DNA of 8,835 nucleotides from Oscillospiraceae bacterium (GTDB lineage: Bacteria; Bacillota; Clostridia; Oscillospirales; Ruminococcaceae): the NCBI GenBank assembly GCA_017528675.1, contig JAFXOO010000254.1, positions 1 to 8,835 of the forward strand, read 5' to 3'. The first letter of the stretch is position 1. Each line of letters opens with the position of its first letter. The position numbers were made by a program, and so were the translations under genes. The notes under the pieces are model-generated. The model was not told where the DNA came from, searched no databases, and worked only from the letters and a program-made list of their open reading frames with translations. Below, one piece after another: positions 1-6,464 of this stretch.

Positions 1-1239
1 GGCACCGGTACTCTTGAGAACGTCCTTGCCGATCTTCATCACATCGAATTTATCTGCGAGGTCATTCTTTCCGAAAATAACGTTGCCGACCTTATAAAGA
101 CCGTCCTTCTTGTCTCCGAAGCTTATCGTAGCATTTTTCAGATCCTTGAAGCTGTTTATTCCGTTTTCTTTAAGCGGGTGATCCATAAACTGATCTTTGA
201 GCGGAACGCCTCCGCCTTTATTGAATTTGAGCGTGAAGGACAACGAAGATTTTCCGCTTTCCCATAAGCCCTTTAAAGAAGCCATGCCAACCTCTTTACC
301 AAAACCGCTCCACGATTTGTCGCCGTCACTCATCAGGTAATTCGTGCCGCTGACTATCGCACTGCTTCCGGTCTGGAGGACAGCTCCGGCGGCCCACCTT
401 GCAGCCGGTCCGTACATATAGCCGAATCCGTCTGCCGCACCCTCAGCCGCACCTTCCATTGTTCCTTCAAACACTGAATCAGCGACCAGGTCGAACCAGT
501 CCTTCTTGTCTCCGTCCTTGGCAAAAGCATTTTTGATACAGTTGACCGTGACTTTTGAAATTATCTTTTTACCTGCACCGACGAGTGCCATTGCCGCAAT
601 GAAACCTGCTGCCGGCGATGCAAATGCAACTACCAGACAAAGTCCCACTATGACGACGGCTGCCGCCGCAAGTTTTACGAAACTCTTCCAGTGATCCTTG
701 ATGAACGTTCCGATCTTCTCAAGAGTATCACAAGCCCAGTTGACTGCTGCCTTACCGAGCTCATAAACGCCCTTTGCGAATTTCTTGAGTCCCTCTTTGG
801 CTCTGTGGAAGCCTTCGGCAATATCCTTGCCTCTATCACACAGCCAGCCCCAGGCTTTCTCGCCCCACGATTTCTCTTTCTGAGGCTTCGGAGGCCTTGC
901 CCATGGATTGACTTTGTAGAATTCTTCTTTATTTCTCCGGACATCAGATGCAGCTTTGTTATCTATGCGTCTTACAAGATCGAGGAAGCTGTTTCCTTTT
1001 TCCCTGACCTTGACTGCATTTTCAACTCTCTGCTGCTCGACTTCGATTCGCCTGTCTACCTCAGCAACTGCACCGGAAAGTATACCGACACCGCCGTTCA
1101 TGTTGTAGGCAGCGCTTCGGATATTCTGGAAGCTCTGCACCATCCGCCGGGATTTGCCAGCAAGAGAACTGAAATCAGACTGGAAGTCAAGTACCGCTGC
1201 GCCATTGGACAAACCGCCGGCATTCAGTTCAATTCGCAA
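1..1239 (-). CDS. LXG/WXG100-style polymorphic toxin-like protein, C-terminus cut off by the window edge
   Basis: Open for 413 codons from a TTG at 1239-1237 to base 1, so the C-terminus lies outside. The TTG start is supported because the protein then begins LRIELNAGGL, aligning residue for residue with MRIELNSGGL of the peptidase-like protein at 2072-3409, and because GGGGTGAT stands just upstream. Residues 1-126 are the shared N-terminal module (NMNGGVGIL at 46-54, FYKVNPWARP at 107-116, SW at 124-125). Residues 127-185 are charged and helical. Residues 187-224 are strongly hydrophobic, enough for one or two membrane passes. Residues 256-300 are Gly/Ala-rich (EGAAEGAADGFG), like the pretoxin linker seen in many polymorphic toxins. 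The remainder, from about 330, is unrecognised. The start lies 10 bases after the lipoprotein stop, so the two are probably translationally coupled. A toxin role is inferred from architecture; the effector domain is not visible. Confidence 0.8.
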   Translation of the reverse strand, partial: MRIELNAGGLSNGAAVLDFQSDFSSLAGKSRRMVQSFQNIRSAAYNMNGGVGILSGAVAEVDRRIEVEQQRVENAVKVREKGNSFLDLVRRIDNKAASDVRRNKEEFYKVNPWARPPKPQKEKSWGEKAWGWLCDRGKDIAEGFHRAKEGLKKFAKGVYELGKAAVNWACDTLEKIGTFIKDHWKSFVKLAAAAVVIVGLCLVVAFASPAAGFIAAMALVGAGKKIISKVTVNCIKNAFAKDGDKKDWFDLVADSVFEGTMEGAAEGAADGFGYMYGPAARWAAGAVLQTGSSAIVSGTNYLMSDGDKSWSGFGKEVGMASLKGLWESGKSSLSFTLKFNKGGGVPLKDQFMDHPLKENGINSFKDLKNATISFGDKKDGLYKVGNVIFGKNDLADKFDVMKIGKDVLKSTGA

Positions 1240-1249
1240 GTTATCACCC

Positions 1250-2056
1250 CTATTCCTTGATCATGTCATGTATCACTGCATCCACCCATTCATGGACAAC
1301 ATCGCCCTCAAGCGCATATCCCTGAGCGGTATAGATCTTGTTATCCGCAGTAATCAGCCAGTTCTGGATACCGTTCCCGTCTGCATTATAGAAGGCAATG
1401 GTATAATCCGGACGGACAGTCTCATCCCGTTCAGTCCCCGTTCTGATCTGCTGCCAGTTGGCTTTCAGGCTTTCCAGCCTGTCCGCAGGTATTTCAAGAC
1501 GGATCTGCTTTTCCAGATTGGTCTGGTTGCTCTTGGCACCCGATGCATGATCTGCCTGTGTCAGCACCGATAAGTACTGCTCACCGGGCACTCTGTCCAG
1601 CAGCGGATAACCGAGCGAATACTGCTTCTCGATCTCCGTGAGCACCTTATCGAGCTCACCTTCCCGCCAAAGCATACTGCCGTCTGCCGTGCGGATCGTC
1701 CTGTAATCGTCGATGTCCCATTTGTCGATCTGCTGATGATCTCCGTCCAGGATACAGATGGAGTACAAGGGCGAGCGCATCACAAGATCACTCTGAGCCG
1801 GTGCGCTCTGGAAGGCATCTTTCAGCCGGTCGAGATACTCCGCAGAAATCTCCGCAGAAAGCGGTTCGGCGTACATGCCGGGCACTGTGTCCTCTGCTGT
1901 CAGATACGCCGCAGCGGACAGATCCTTCTTCGGCAGACTTGCCGTCTGCACTGTACTGCTCACTTCATTTGTCTGCATAGTTTCCTCACTCATCTGACCA
2001 CATCCCGTTAAGGCGATGCCGGTGATCAGCATCAGGGATAGGATGGTTTGTTTCAT
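1250..2056 (-). CDS. Secreted lipoprotein with a duplicated domain; possible immunity protein
   Basis: A 268-aa protein with a lipoprotein signal peptide: Lys2, a hydrophobic stretch, then lipobox LTGC with lipidated Cys19. It is therefore expected on the outer face of the membrane. The ATG at 2056 is preferred over an in-frame GTG at 2068 because it gives a standard signal peptide and follows GGGGGAG. A polar linker (20-65) precedes two similar units of roughly 77 residues, at about 70-146 and 189-266. Each starts with a helix (SAEYLDRLKDAF / PADRLESLKANW), continues with strands around an aromatic-rich core (LYSICILDGD / DYTIAFYNAD) and ends with a helix. I do not recognise the family. It starts 15 bases after the stop of the cysteine-peptidase-like gene and ends 10 bases before the next toxin-like gene. 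That is where an immunity gene would sit, and a surface lipoprotein could protect against an exported enzyme. This role is inference; a sensor or adhesin is possible. Confidence 0.85.
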   Translation of the reverse strand: MKQTILSLMLITGIALTGCGQMSEETMQTNEVSSTVQTASLPKKDLSAAAYLTAEDTVPGMYAEPLSAEISAEYLDRLKDAFQSAPAQSDLVMRSPLYSICILDGDHQQIDKWDIDDYRTIRTADGSMLWREGELDKVLTEIEKQYSLGYPLLDRVPGEQYLSVLTQADHASGAKSNQTNLEKQIRLEIPADRLESLKANWQQIRTGTERDETVRPDYTIAFYNADGNGIQNWLITADNKIYTAQGYALEGDVVHEWVDAVIHDMIKE

Positions 2057-2071
2057 ATACTCCCCCACGCA

Positions 2072-3409
2072 TTATTGGTATTCGATCACGTTGAAATCCA
2101 TTGACACAAAGCCGCCTTCGAAAAATGATCCGTTCCATTTTCCACAGTCCTTCGGATCAAGGTAAGCCTTTTCGCCCCATGTGGAAACGATATAGCGGCC
2201 ATCCTCTGTCACACCGGTCACAACCATAGCATGTCCGGCACCCGCACAATTCTGTAAAACGCTTCCGTCTTCTTTATAGATCTTGACGTTCTGTGCAGAA
2301 ACGATTACCTGCTTGCCATCACGGAGATAGTTGTCAATATTCGTCTTAGTGATGTGAACATTCGTCCTCATATTCACATTGACGGAGCTCTGCCCATCCT
2401 TGCCGGGCTCTGCCATATAGGCTTCGAGAATCTTTTCCGCACGCTTATCTGTCAGACCGCCGAAATTCGGATCATCATACTTCGAGTAGACATCCACCAA
2501 AACAGCGTTATAGTTCAGTCTGCCCTTATGATCCCGCAAGGAGAAGCCGAACTTCCGTTCAAACTCCTCTGCGCCGTTTTCTCTGTGGGTATAGTATTCA
2601 AAAATGGTGTTCACGATTGCAGTATACTCACAGCCCTCGGAATTCAGGCCATCAATGGTGGCTTCCCCATTTTCATCATAGACACCGTCGAGATACTGTT
2701 TCAGTTCTTCTTCGCTCATTACCTTTCCGGTATTCTCCCGGATGATATCGGTATAGAGCTTGATGGCTTCTGCATCTCCATCTCTGACATCCTCCACCGG
2801 GCCATGCTGTCTGCCGCCGTAAGCATCATAGGTTTCCTGGTCATAGACCTCATCCTCGATGTGGATCGGCGTAATCTTGGTATGGTCATTCCACCAGTAT
2901 TTGAATTTCTCCCAATACTCTCCAAGCTTTTCCTTGATTGTATTGTAGATCTCCTTGATCTTCTCCTTGATCTTGTTGATTCCGTCCTTGATCTGGTCGA
3001 TTTTCTGCCCCACCCATTCCTTGGCTTCATCAAACCACGACTTGTTGGAGGCTTCCGCTGCCGGCCTTGCCCATGCATTCACCTCATAGAACGCATCCTG
3101 ATTCTGCACCACGAGTTCGGCAACGCCGCTATCTGTCGTCCGCACCTGCCGGATGAATGCATCCACCTGGGTACCGGTCTGTTTCAGATTCGCAGCACGG
3201 CTCTCGTCAACCGAGATGCGTGCTTCAATACCGCCGAGCGCATCCTGCAAAATGCCAACACCGCCGTTGATATTATAAGTAAAGCGTTTCAGGTTATTGA
3301 ATGCAAAAAGCATCGCTTCGGAACCCTTCGTGAGAGTTCCCAGATGATCCTGCATCTCGGCAACCGATGAGCCGCCGAACAGTCCGCCGGAGTTTAGTTC
3401 GATGCGCAT
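2072..3409 (-). CDS. Toxin-like protein: shared N-terminal module fused to a papain/C39-like cysteine peptidase domain
   Basis: A 445-aa protein starting at ATG 3409 after AAAGGA. Residues 1-126 are the shared module (NINGGVGILQDAL at 46-58, VAELVVQNQDAFYEVNAWARP at 96-116, SW at 124-125). Residues 128-172 form a long Lys/Glu/Ile amphipathic helix with coiled-coil character. The C-terminal part looks like a papain-fold peptidase: candidate nucleophile Cys260 in SEGCEYTAI, and candidate general base His393 in AGHAMVVTGV followed by EDGRYIVSTWG (403-412), resembling the His-to-NSWG stretch of papain-type and C39-type enzymes. The third catalytic position would be Ser409 rather than Asn, so activity is uncertain. 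There is no signal peptide, which fits export by the N-terminal module. It lies 25 bases after the zincin-like gene and 15 bases before the lipoprotein. The family call comes from motifs read by eye, and a transglutaminase-like use of the same fold is not excluded. Confidence 0.82.
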   Translation of the reverse strand: MRIELNSGGLFGGSSVAEMQDHLGTLTKGSEAMLFAFNNLKRFTYNINGGVGILQDALGGIEARISVDESRAANLKQTGTQVDAFIRQVRTTDSGVAELVVQNQDAFYEVNAWARPAAEASNKSWFDEAKEWVGQKIDQIKDGINKIKEKIKEIYNTIKEKLGEYWEKFKYWWNDHTKITPIHIEDEVYDQETYDAYGGRQHGPVEDVRDGDAEAIKLYTDIIRENTGKVMSEEELKQYLDGVYDENGEATIDGLNSEGCEYTAIVNTIFEYYTHRENGAEEFERKFGFSLRDHKGRLNYNAVLVDVYSKYDDPNFGGLTDKRAEKILEAYMAEPGKDGQSSVNVNMRTNVHITKTNIDNYLRDGKQVIVSAQNVKIYKEDGSVLQNCAGAGHAMVVTGVTEDGRYIVSTWGEKAYLDPKDCGKWNGSFFEGGFVSMDFNVIEYQ

Positions 3410-3434
3410 ATGATTTCAGTCCTTTCTAAATTAA

Positions 3435-4979
3435 CTATCTCGGATTATTTTGCAGATAGTTATTCACCATATCGTCCATCGTCTGATAAGTTTCCGGGAG
3501 CAATTCTCTTGAACGCCTATCGTCAGAAGAATTACATACGCCGCTTGCAAACCACTCGGAAAAAACCTCTGTTTTATCATAATCAGGATGCTTCTGCCAG
3601 TATTCTTTACCGTGACTGTATCCATTGACAAGCATACCACCTGACTGTGATTCATAAGCATCCGAGGCAGAACTCCCTGAGAGTCCGCTTCTTAAATTGT
3701 AGTAGATTTTTTCACAAGCCCATTTCAATCTGGGATTCAGGTCCTCATAGGATGCTTTTCCCATCATAACGTCATAGATCTTCTGTTTTCCGGGACCATC
3801 AATGCCAAACCAGGCATCATTGTCATTATATTCATCGATTTTTTTCCATACCATATTGCTTACATCATTCTGCAATGCCTGATCCAGTCTGTCACTGTAT
3901 GCACCATCGATCGATTCCATCTGTATCTGATTGCCAGGCTCATCAATGCCATAGAGCAGCAAATCATCAATATTGTGGCCTATTTCCTGATAAATCGCAT
4001 GATAATCACCTAATCCATACCCCAAAAAATGCTCTCTGTTTAAGTAAATCATCCGATCCTCTGGATTATACCCACAGTTTGGATCTCCGTTCGATTTAAC
4101 TGCATTAAAATCAGCAATTTTTATTTGGGGCATAAACCGCATCAGCAGCTCATGCTGTGGCTGAGGCGATTTATATGCCAGGTATTTCATGGCAAGAATC
4201 TCCTCCGGACGCCAATAATCAGATTGGGGAACAGAATCGTCGTAGTTGGAGAAGAATGTATTCATTGCTTCCTTATCCCCTTCGTGCTCAGGCATCGCTT
4301 CGTACAGTTCAGTATAATAGCGTACCTTCAAGCAGTCACGGGAAACGATTACGTCTAAGCCAAACGGAATTTCCGCAGCCAGATCTTCCAGCTTCAACTC
4401 ATTCGCATCTACCTCTGCCAAAAATGCCAGGAATTCATTCAGACGTGCTTCGTCTTCAGCCGAACGATTCGGGTTCTGGGCGATCAGGAGCATCTCCTCA
4501 TAATACGCCTGTAGCTCCTCATCAGACACTTCATTAAAATCCGGTTGTGAATTCTGATTTATCTGCTGCTTGTTGGCTACGTCCAGCACAGCCTTAGCTT
4601 TGTCTAACCAACTTCTTGCGTCATCTAAAGCAACAGCCGGCCTCGTCCATCCGCTCACCCGGTAGAACTCATCCTGGTTCTGCGCCACCAGCTCTGCAAC
4701 GGAGCTGTCGGTTTTCTGCGCAAGTTCCAGGAAATTCTCAAGCTTTTCCCCGACATTCCGGAGCGATTCCTGCTTGCTGCTCTCCGCCTGGGCACGGCTG
4801 TCCAGATCACTCACTGCATCCTGTAGACTGCCGACACCGCCATTCATGTTACAGGCAAACCGAAGTAAGGAACGCATGCTCTTTTCAACCGCATCAGAGT
4901 GTTTTTGCAGTGAGTGATAATCCGCCCGGAGCTGGCCGATTGATGACGTCCCTCCGTGATAGCTGATTTCTATCCTCAT
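3435..4979 (-). CDS. Toxin-like protein: shared N-terminal module fused to a lethal-factor-like zincin domain with an altered zinc motif
   Basis: A 514-aa protein from ATG 4979, preceded by AAAGGGTGATC. Residues 1-124 are the shared module (NMNGGVGSLQDAV at 44-56, VAELVAQNQDEFYRVSGWTRP at 94-114, SW at 123-124). An acidic helical linker runs to about 200. The C-terminal half has the arrangement of anthrax lethal-factor-like zinc peptidases: a helix AIYQEIGHNIDDLL (328-341), then HGKEYWQKHPDY (456-467), TEVFSEWFASG (470-480) and LLPETYQTMDDMV (493-505). Those families carry HExxH plus a downstream glutamate ligand in an E-x-F-x-E motif. Here the first His is Gln331 (codon CAG at 3989-3987), leaving QEIGH. 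Glu332, His335 and Glu471/Glu474 are kept. The enzyme may be inactive, or may bind metal differently. There is no signal peptide. The gene starts 39 bases after the coiled-coil gene and ends 25 bases before the next; no separate immunity gene sits between. Confidence 0.85.
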   Translation of the reverse strand: MRIEISYHGGTSSIGQLRADYHSLQKHSDAVEKSMRSLLRFACNMNGGVGSLQDAVSDLDSRAQAESSKQESLRNVGEKLENFLELAQKTDSSVAELVAQNQDEFYRVSGWTRPAVALDDARSWLDKAKAVLDVANKQQINQNSQPDFNEVSDEELQAYYEEMLLIAQNPNRSAEDEARLNEFLAFLAEVDANELKLEDLAAEIPFGLDVIVSRDCLKVRYYTELYEAMPEHEGDKEAMNTFFSNYDDSVPQSDYWRPEEILAMKYLAYKSPQPQHELLMRFMPQIKIADFNAVKSNGDPNCGYNPEDRMIYLNREHFLGYGLGDYHAIYQEIGHNIDDLLLYGIDEPGNQIQMESIDGAYSDRLDQALQNDVSNMVWKKIDEYNDNDAWFGIDGPGKQKIYDVMMGKASYEDLNPRLKWACEKIYYNLRSGLSGSSASDAYESQSGGMLVNGYSHGKEYWQKHPDYDKTEVFSEWFASGVCNSSDDRRSRELLPETYQTMDDMVNNYLQNNPR

Positions 4980-5018
4980 TCAGATCACCCTTTCACATCC
5001 TGGTGTCAGGTACTAAAT

Positions 5019-5636
5019 TTACATATACCCTCTGAAATGGTTCATCTCATAAGCACAGCAATTCATCAGTCCCCGCAGAGCCGACGCTTGGTTACTGAGG
5101 GAATTGATCTGGGATGTCAGATTGCTGATCAGGCCGGAAAGTGAATTCATCTGCGCCTCAATATCCCGGATTGCCTGCTCCAGACGGTCAGCCTCAGCCT
5201 TGAACTTGCTCAGCGCATCGCTCAGGTTGGGATCCTCCTCAACAGTCTTGCTCTTGAATGAATCCATGATGCTGGCAGCCGGAATATCACTGCATTTCAT
5301 GCTCTCACGATAGCTGGTATCTGCCTCCTGGGCAGAGCCATTGAATTTTGAGATAACCTCCGGAATGTTGTGGCCGAGTACGCTGGCAAGAAAGCCACCG
5401 CCTGCTGTTCCCTCCAGAATGGCGATAATCTGCCTGATATCCTCCACTCTCTTTTCAAAGTTGAGCTTATCATTTGCGCAGTTGTTAAGGGCTGACATAG
5501 CCTGCGCCTTCTCTGCACAGCACTGGTCAGCAGCACGCAATGCTGCACTTCTCTGATTGGCAGCATCATTGTATTTACGCTTGGAGGCATAGTATTCATC
5601 CGCTGCCTCGTCCTGACTTGGATTATTCCACGACAT
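5019..5636 (-). CDS. Coiled-coil WXG100-like helper protein, first gene of the toxin-like operon
   Basis: A 205-aa, almost wholly helical protein without signal peptide or membrane segment. Two long coiled-coil-prone helices (about 5-75 and 138-192; for example LSGLISNLTSQINSLSNQASAL) flank a less ordered centre with a Gly-rich turn (EGTAGGG, 75-81). Cysteines are unusually frequent for a putative exported protein, with CC pairs at 39-40 and 193-194. ATG 5636 (MSWNN) is chosen because GGTGA lies 5 bases upstream; an in-frame GTG at 5645 would add three residues. Small helical proteins encoded just before LXG effectors act in known systems as targeting partners that pair with the effector N-terminus. 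Its position 39 bases ahead of three proteins sharing one N-terminal module fits that job. It is longer than a typical single WXG100 protein (about 100 aa) and may be two helical hairpins in one chain. The specific family is not recognised. Confidence 0.8.
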   Translation of the reverse strand: MSWNNPSQDEAADEYYASKRKYNDAANQRSAALRAADQCCAEKAQAMSALNNCANDKLNFEKRVEDIRQIIAILEGTAGGGFLASVLGHNIPEVISKFNGSAQEADTSYRESMKCSDIPAASIMDSFKSKTVEEDPNLSDALSKFKAEADRLEQAIRDIEAQMNSLSGLISNLTSQINSLSNQASALRGLMNCCAYEMNHFRGYM

Positions 5637-5641
5637 AACAT

Positions 5642-5677
5642 TCACCGCTACAGCATTTCGCCGTAGCTTTCTCCTTT
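5642..5677 (-). promoter_or_regulatory. Ribosome-binding region of the coiled-coil gene with an intervening hairpin
   Basis: Two Shine-Dalgarno-like sites precede ATG 5636. A strong AAAGGAG (5677-5671) lies 34 bases away, too far to act directly. A weaker GGTGA (5646-5642) lies 5 bases away. Between them an 8-bp stem, GCTACGGC (5667-5660) with GCTGTAGC (5654-5647), one G-U pair, closes a 5-base loop. A two-codon open frame, ATG CTG TAG (5656-5648), starts at the loop edge. Folding could bring the strong site nearer, or the mini-frame could feed ribosomes to the gene. Both are inference. Confidence 0.4.
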
Positions 5678-5864
5678 CCGATAGATTTCAGCAGCGCAGG
5701 ACTGCTCTTTAAGGCAACACTGCACAGGGCTGGCGGTACCTTAAAAATGGCACTTTACTAATAGGAATATAATGAGCCGTTATTTCAGACTGTTATCACT
5801 CCTTTCATAAACCGCCAGATACATACATATTTGATATTCTTCTTGCTTTTTTTGCAAATTTCGA

Positions 5865-5893
5865 CCATTTACATGATACTATCATTTTACATG
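5865..5893 (-). promoter_or_regulatory. Candidate operator: palindrome with overlapping direct repeats just after the predicted transcription start
   Basis: A perfect 13-base palindrome, ATGATA-G-TATCAT (5885-5873), lies about 13-25 bases after the predicted start of transcription. It overlaps two near-identical direct repeats, CATGTAAAATG (5893-5883) and CATGTAAATGG (5875-5865), spaced 18 bases apart. A dyad placed here is where a repressor would block elongation or promoter clearance. No regulator gene is in the window, and AT-rich DNA yields short dyads by chance. Confidence 0.35.
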
Positions 5894-5904
5894 TATTTGG
5901 TTAA

Positions 5905-5933
5905 ATTATATCACATTTCCAAAAAAAGCGCAA
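5905..5933 (-). promoter_or_regulatory. Candidate sigma-A promoter of the toxin-like operon
   Basis: On the minus strand a perfect TATAAT (5910-5905) is preceded by TG one base upstream, making an extended -10 (TGATATAAT). Seventeen bases further up is TTGCGC (5933-5928), a weak -35 matching only TTG. The surroundings are strongly AT-rich. The predicted transcription start is near 5898, giving a leader of about 260 bases before the coiled-coil gene. This is the best promoter-like sequence in the gap and faces the operon. Confidence 0.6.
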
Positions 5934-6075
5934 CAATATCTAAATAAAAACAAAAAAACAAAGCCAAAATCAGCGTATTTAACAATTAGGATGATCATTT
6001 TTTGTGTGTTATGATTATGATAGACAAATGATTCTCCGTCAATTTCATTGCCTATTCTACCGTATGTATAGAGAC

Positions 6076-6123
6076 ATGGCAAGGCGAGAGGAGAACCTCC
6101 TTCAAAGGAAAGACGGCTGCTGA
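6076..6123 (+). pseudogene. Possible remnant of a tyrosine recombinase/integrase N-terminus
   Basis: A 15-codon plus-strand frame, MARREENLLQRKDGC followed by TGA. From general knowledge, integrases of Bacillota mobile elements often open with MARRGENI.KRKDGRWE, the start of their arm-type DNA-binding domain. The match covers nearly the whole peptide, and the stop falls where the conserved Trp (TGG) is expected, so TGA could be a point nonsense change. Beyond it nothing integrase-like continues; a terminator hairpin begins within 10 bases. No good ribosome site is seen. The likely reading is a scar of a mobile element; with only 15 residues, chance similarity remains possible. Confidence 0.35.
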
Positions 6124-6153
6124 AAAAATAACGCTCTCAGATACCGAGAGCGT
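6123..6153 (-). terminator. Intrinsic terminator, minus strand
   Basis: A perfect 8-bp stem, ACGCTCTC (6131-6138) with GAGAGCGT (6146-6153), closes a 7-base loop. Read on the minus strand it is followed by TTATTTTTTC, a good U-tract. The plus strand has no T-run directly after the stem. It would end transcripts from the sortase cluster that pass through the repeat block, and it insulates the toxin-like operon promoter to its left. Confidence 0.7.
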
Positions 6154-6213
6154 CAGCTTGACGATAGAGTCTTTTTTCTGGTGCTGGTGCACCTGTGAGC
6201 GCCCCACCCCCAA

Positions 6214-6331
6214 CCCCCTCCCCATCGGGGAGGGGGCTATATTGCGGGGCCTTCGGCCCGAAGCACCCCGATCGGGGCTATGGCTCCGAACCCTGCCAAA
6301 CCTTTTTTTGACAGACTGAAACGCTTCCCTG
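6214..6331. repeat. 118-base GC-rich direct repeat, copy A
   Basis: Same length and orientation as 6465-6582, with about eight mismatches counted by eye (roughly 93% identical). It opens with a perfect 10-bp stem, CCCCCTCCCC (6214-6223) with GGGGAGGGGG (6227-6236), loop ATC. A second hairpin follows, GGGCC-TTC-GGCCC (6247-6259), then the palindrome CCCCGATCGGGG (6266-6277). The end is marked by a T-run, GACAGACTGAAACGC and CCCTG. It looks like an interspersed intergenic element. Long minus-strand frames across it are by-products of its composition. Confidence 0.85.
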
Positions 6332-6334
6332 ACC

Positions 6335-6461
6335 AATGCTAACAACTTAGCAAAAACTGCGGGTGCAGGGCGGTCACCGCCCTGCCGAGGGTGGTTTAGG
6401 AGGGGCGAGCAGCCCCTCCTGAGTCGGCGCAAGCCGACAAAAAGCTTAAGTTGTTGGCATT
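6335..6461. repeat. Hairpin-cluster element bounded by inverted repeats
   Basis: The ends are imperfect inverted repeats: AATGCTAACAACTTAGC (6335-6351) and, on the opposite strand of 6444-6461, AATGCCAACAACTTAAGC, with one mismatch and one extra base. Inside are three perfect hairpins. They are GCAGGGCGG/CCGCCCTGC (6365-6385, loop TCA), AGGAGGGGC/GCCCCTCCT (6398-6420, 5-base loop), and GTCGGC/GCCGAC (6423-6438, GCAA tetraloop). It lies exactly between the two direct repeats. It could be a small non-autonomous palindromic element or a structured RNA module; no protein is encoded. Confidence 0.65.
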
Positions 6462-6464
6462 GCA

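Larger units (their letters stand above)
5637..6075. other. Intergenic region: operon leader and AT-rich upstream DNA
   Basis: No convincing gene on either strand. The left part (to about 5898) is the leader of the toxin-like operon. It has an unused strong ribosome site (AAAGGAGTGAT, 5805-5795) and a weak inverted repeat, TTTAAGG (5708-5714) with CCTTAAA (5739-5745). The right part (5934-6075) is AT-rich, with A/T runs and the 8-base palindrome ATGATCAT at 5991-5998. Open frames here are short and lack a paired start and ribosome site. Confidence 0.6.

Noticed and set aside
691..1260. Plus-strand open frame of 189 codons
   Set aside because: Antisense to the toxin-like gene, whose frame aligns with its paralogues. 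It has no ribosome site or family resemblance.
2354..3370. Plus-strand open frame of 338 codons
   Set aside because: Antisense shadow of the cysteine-peptidase-like gene. Its hydrophobic runs are the complement of Lys/Glu-rich helices.
5905..6144. Minus-strand frame reading GGSPLALPCLYTYGRIGNEI upstream of the promoter
   Set aside because: It has no usable start near the AAGGAGG, begins in the terminator stem and ends in the -10 box. Codon use is dominated by AT runs.
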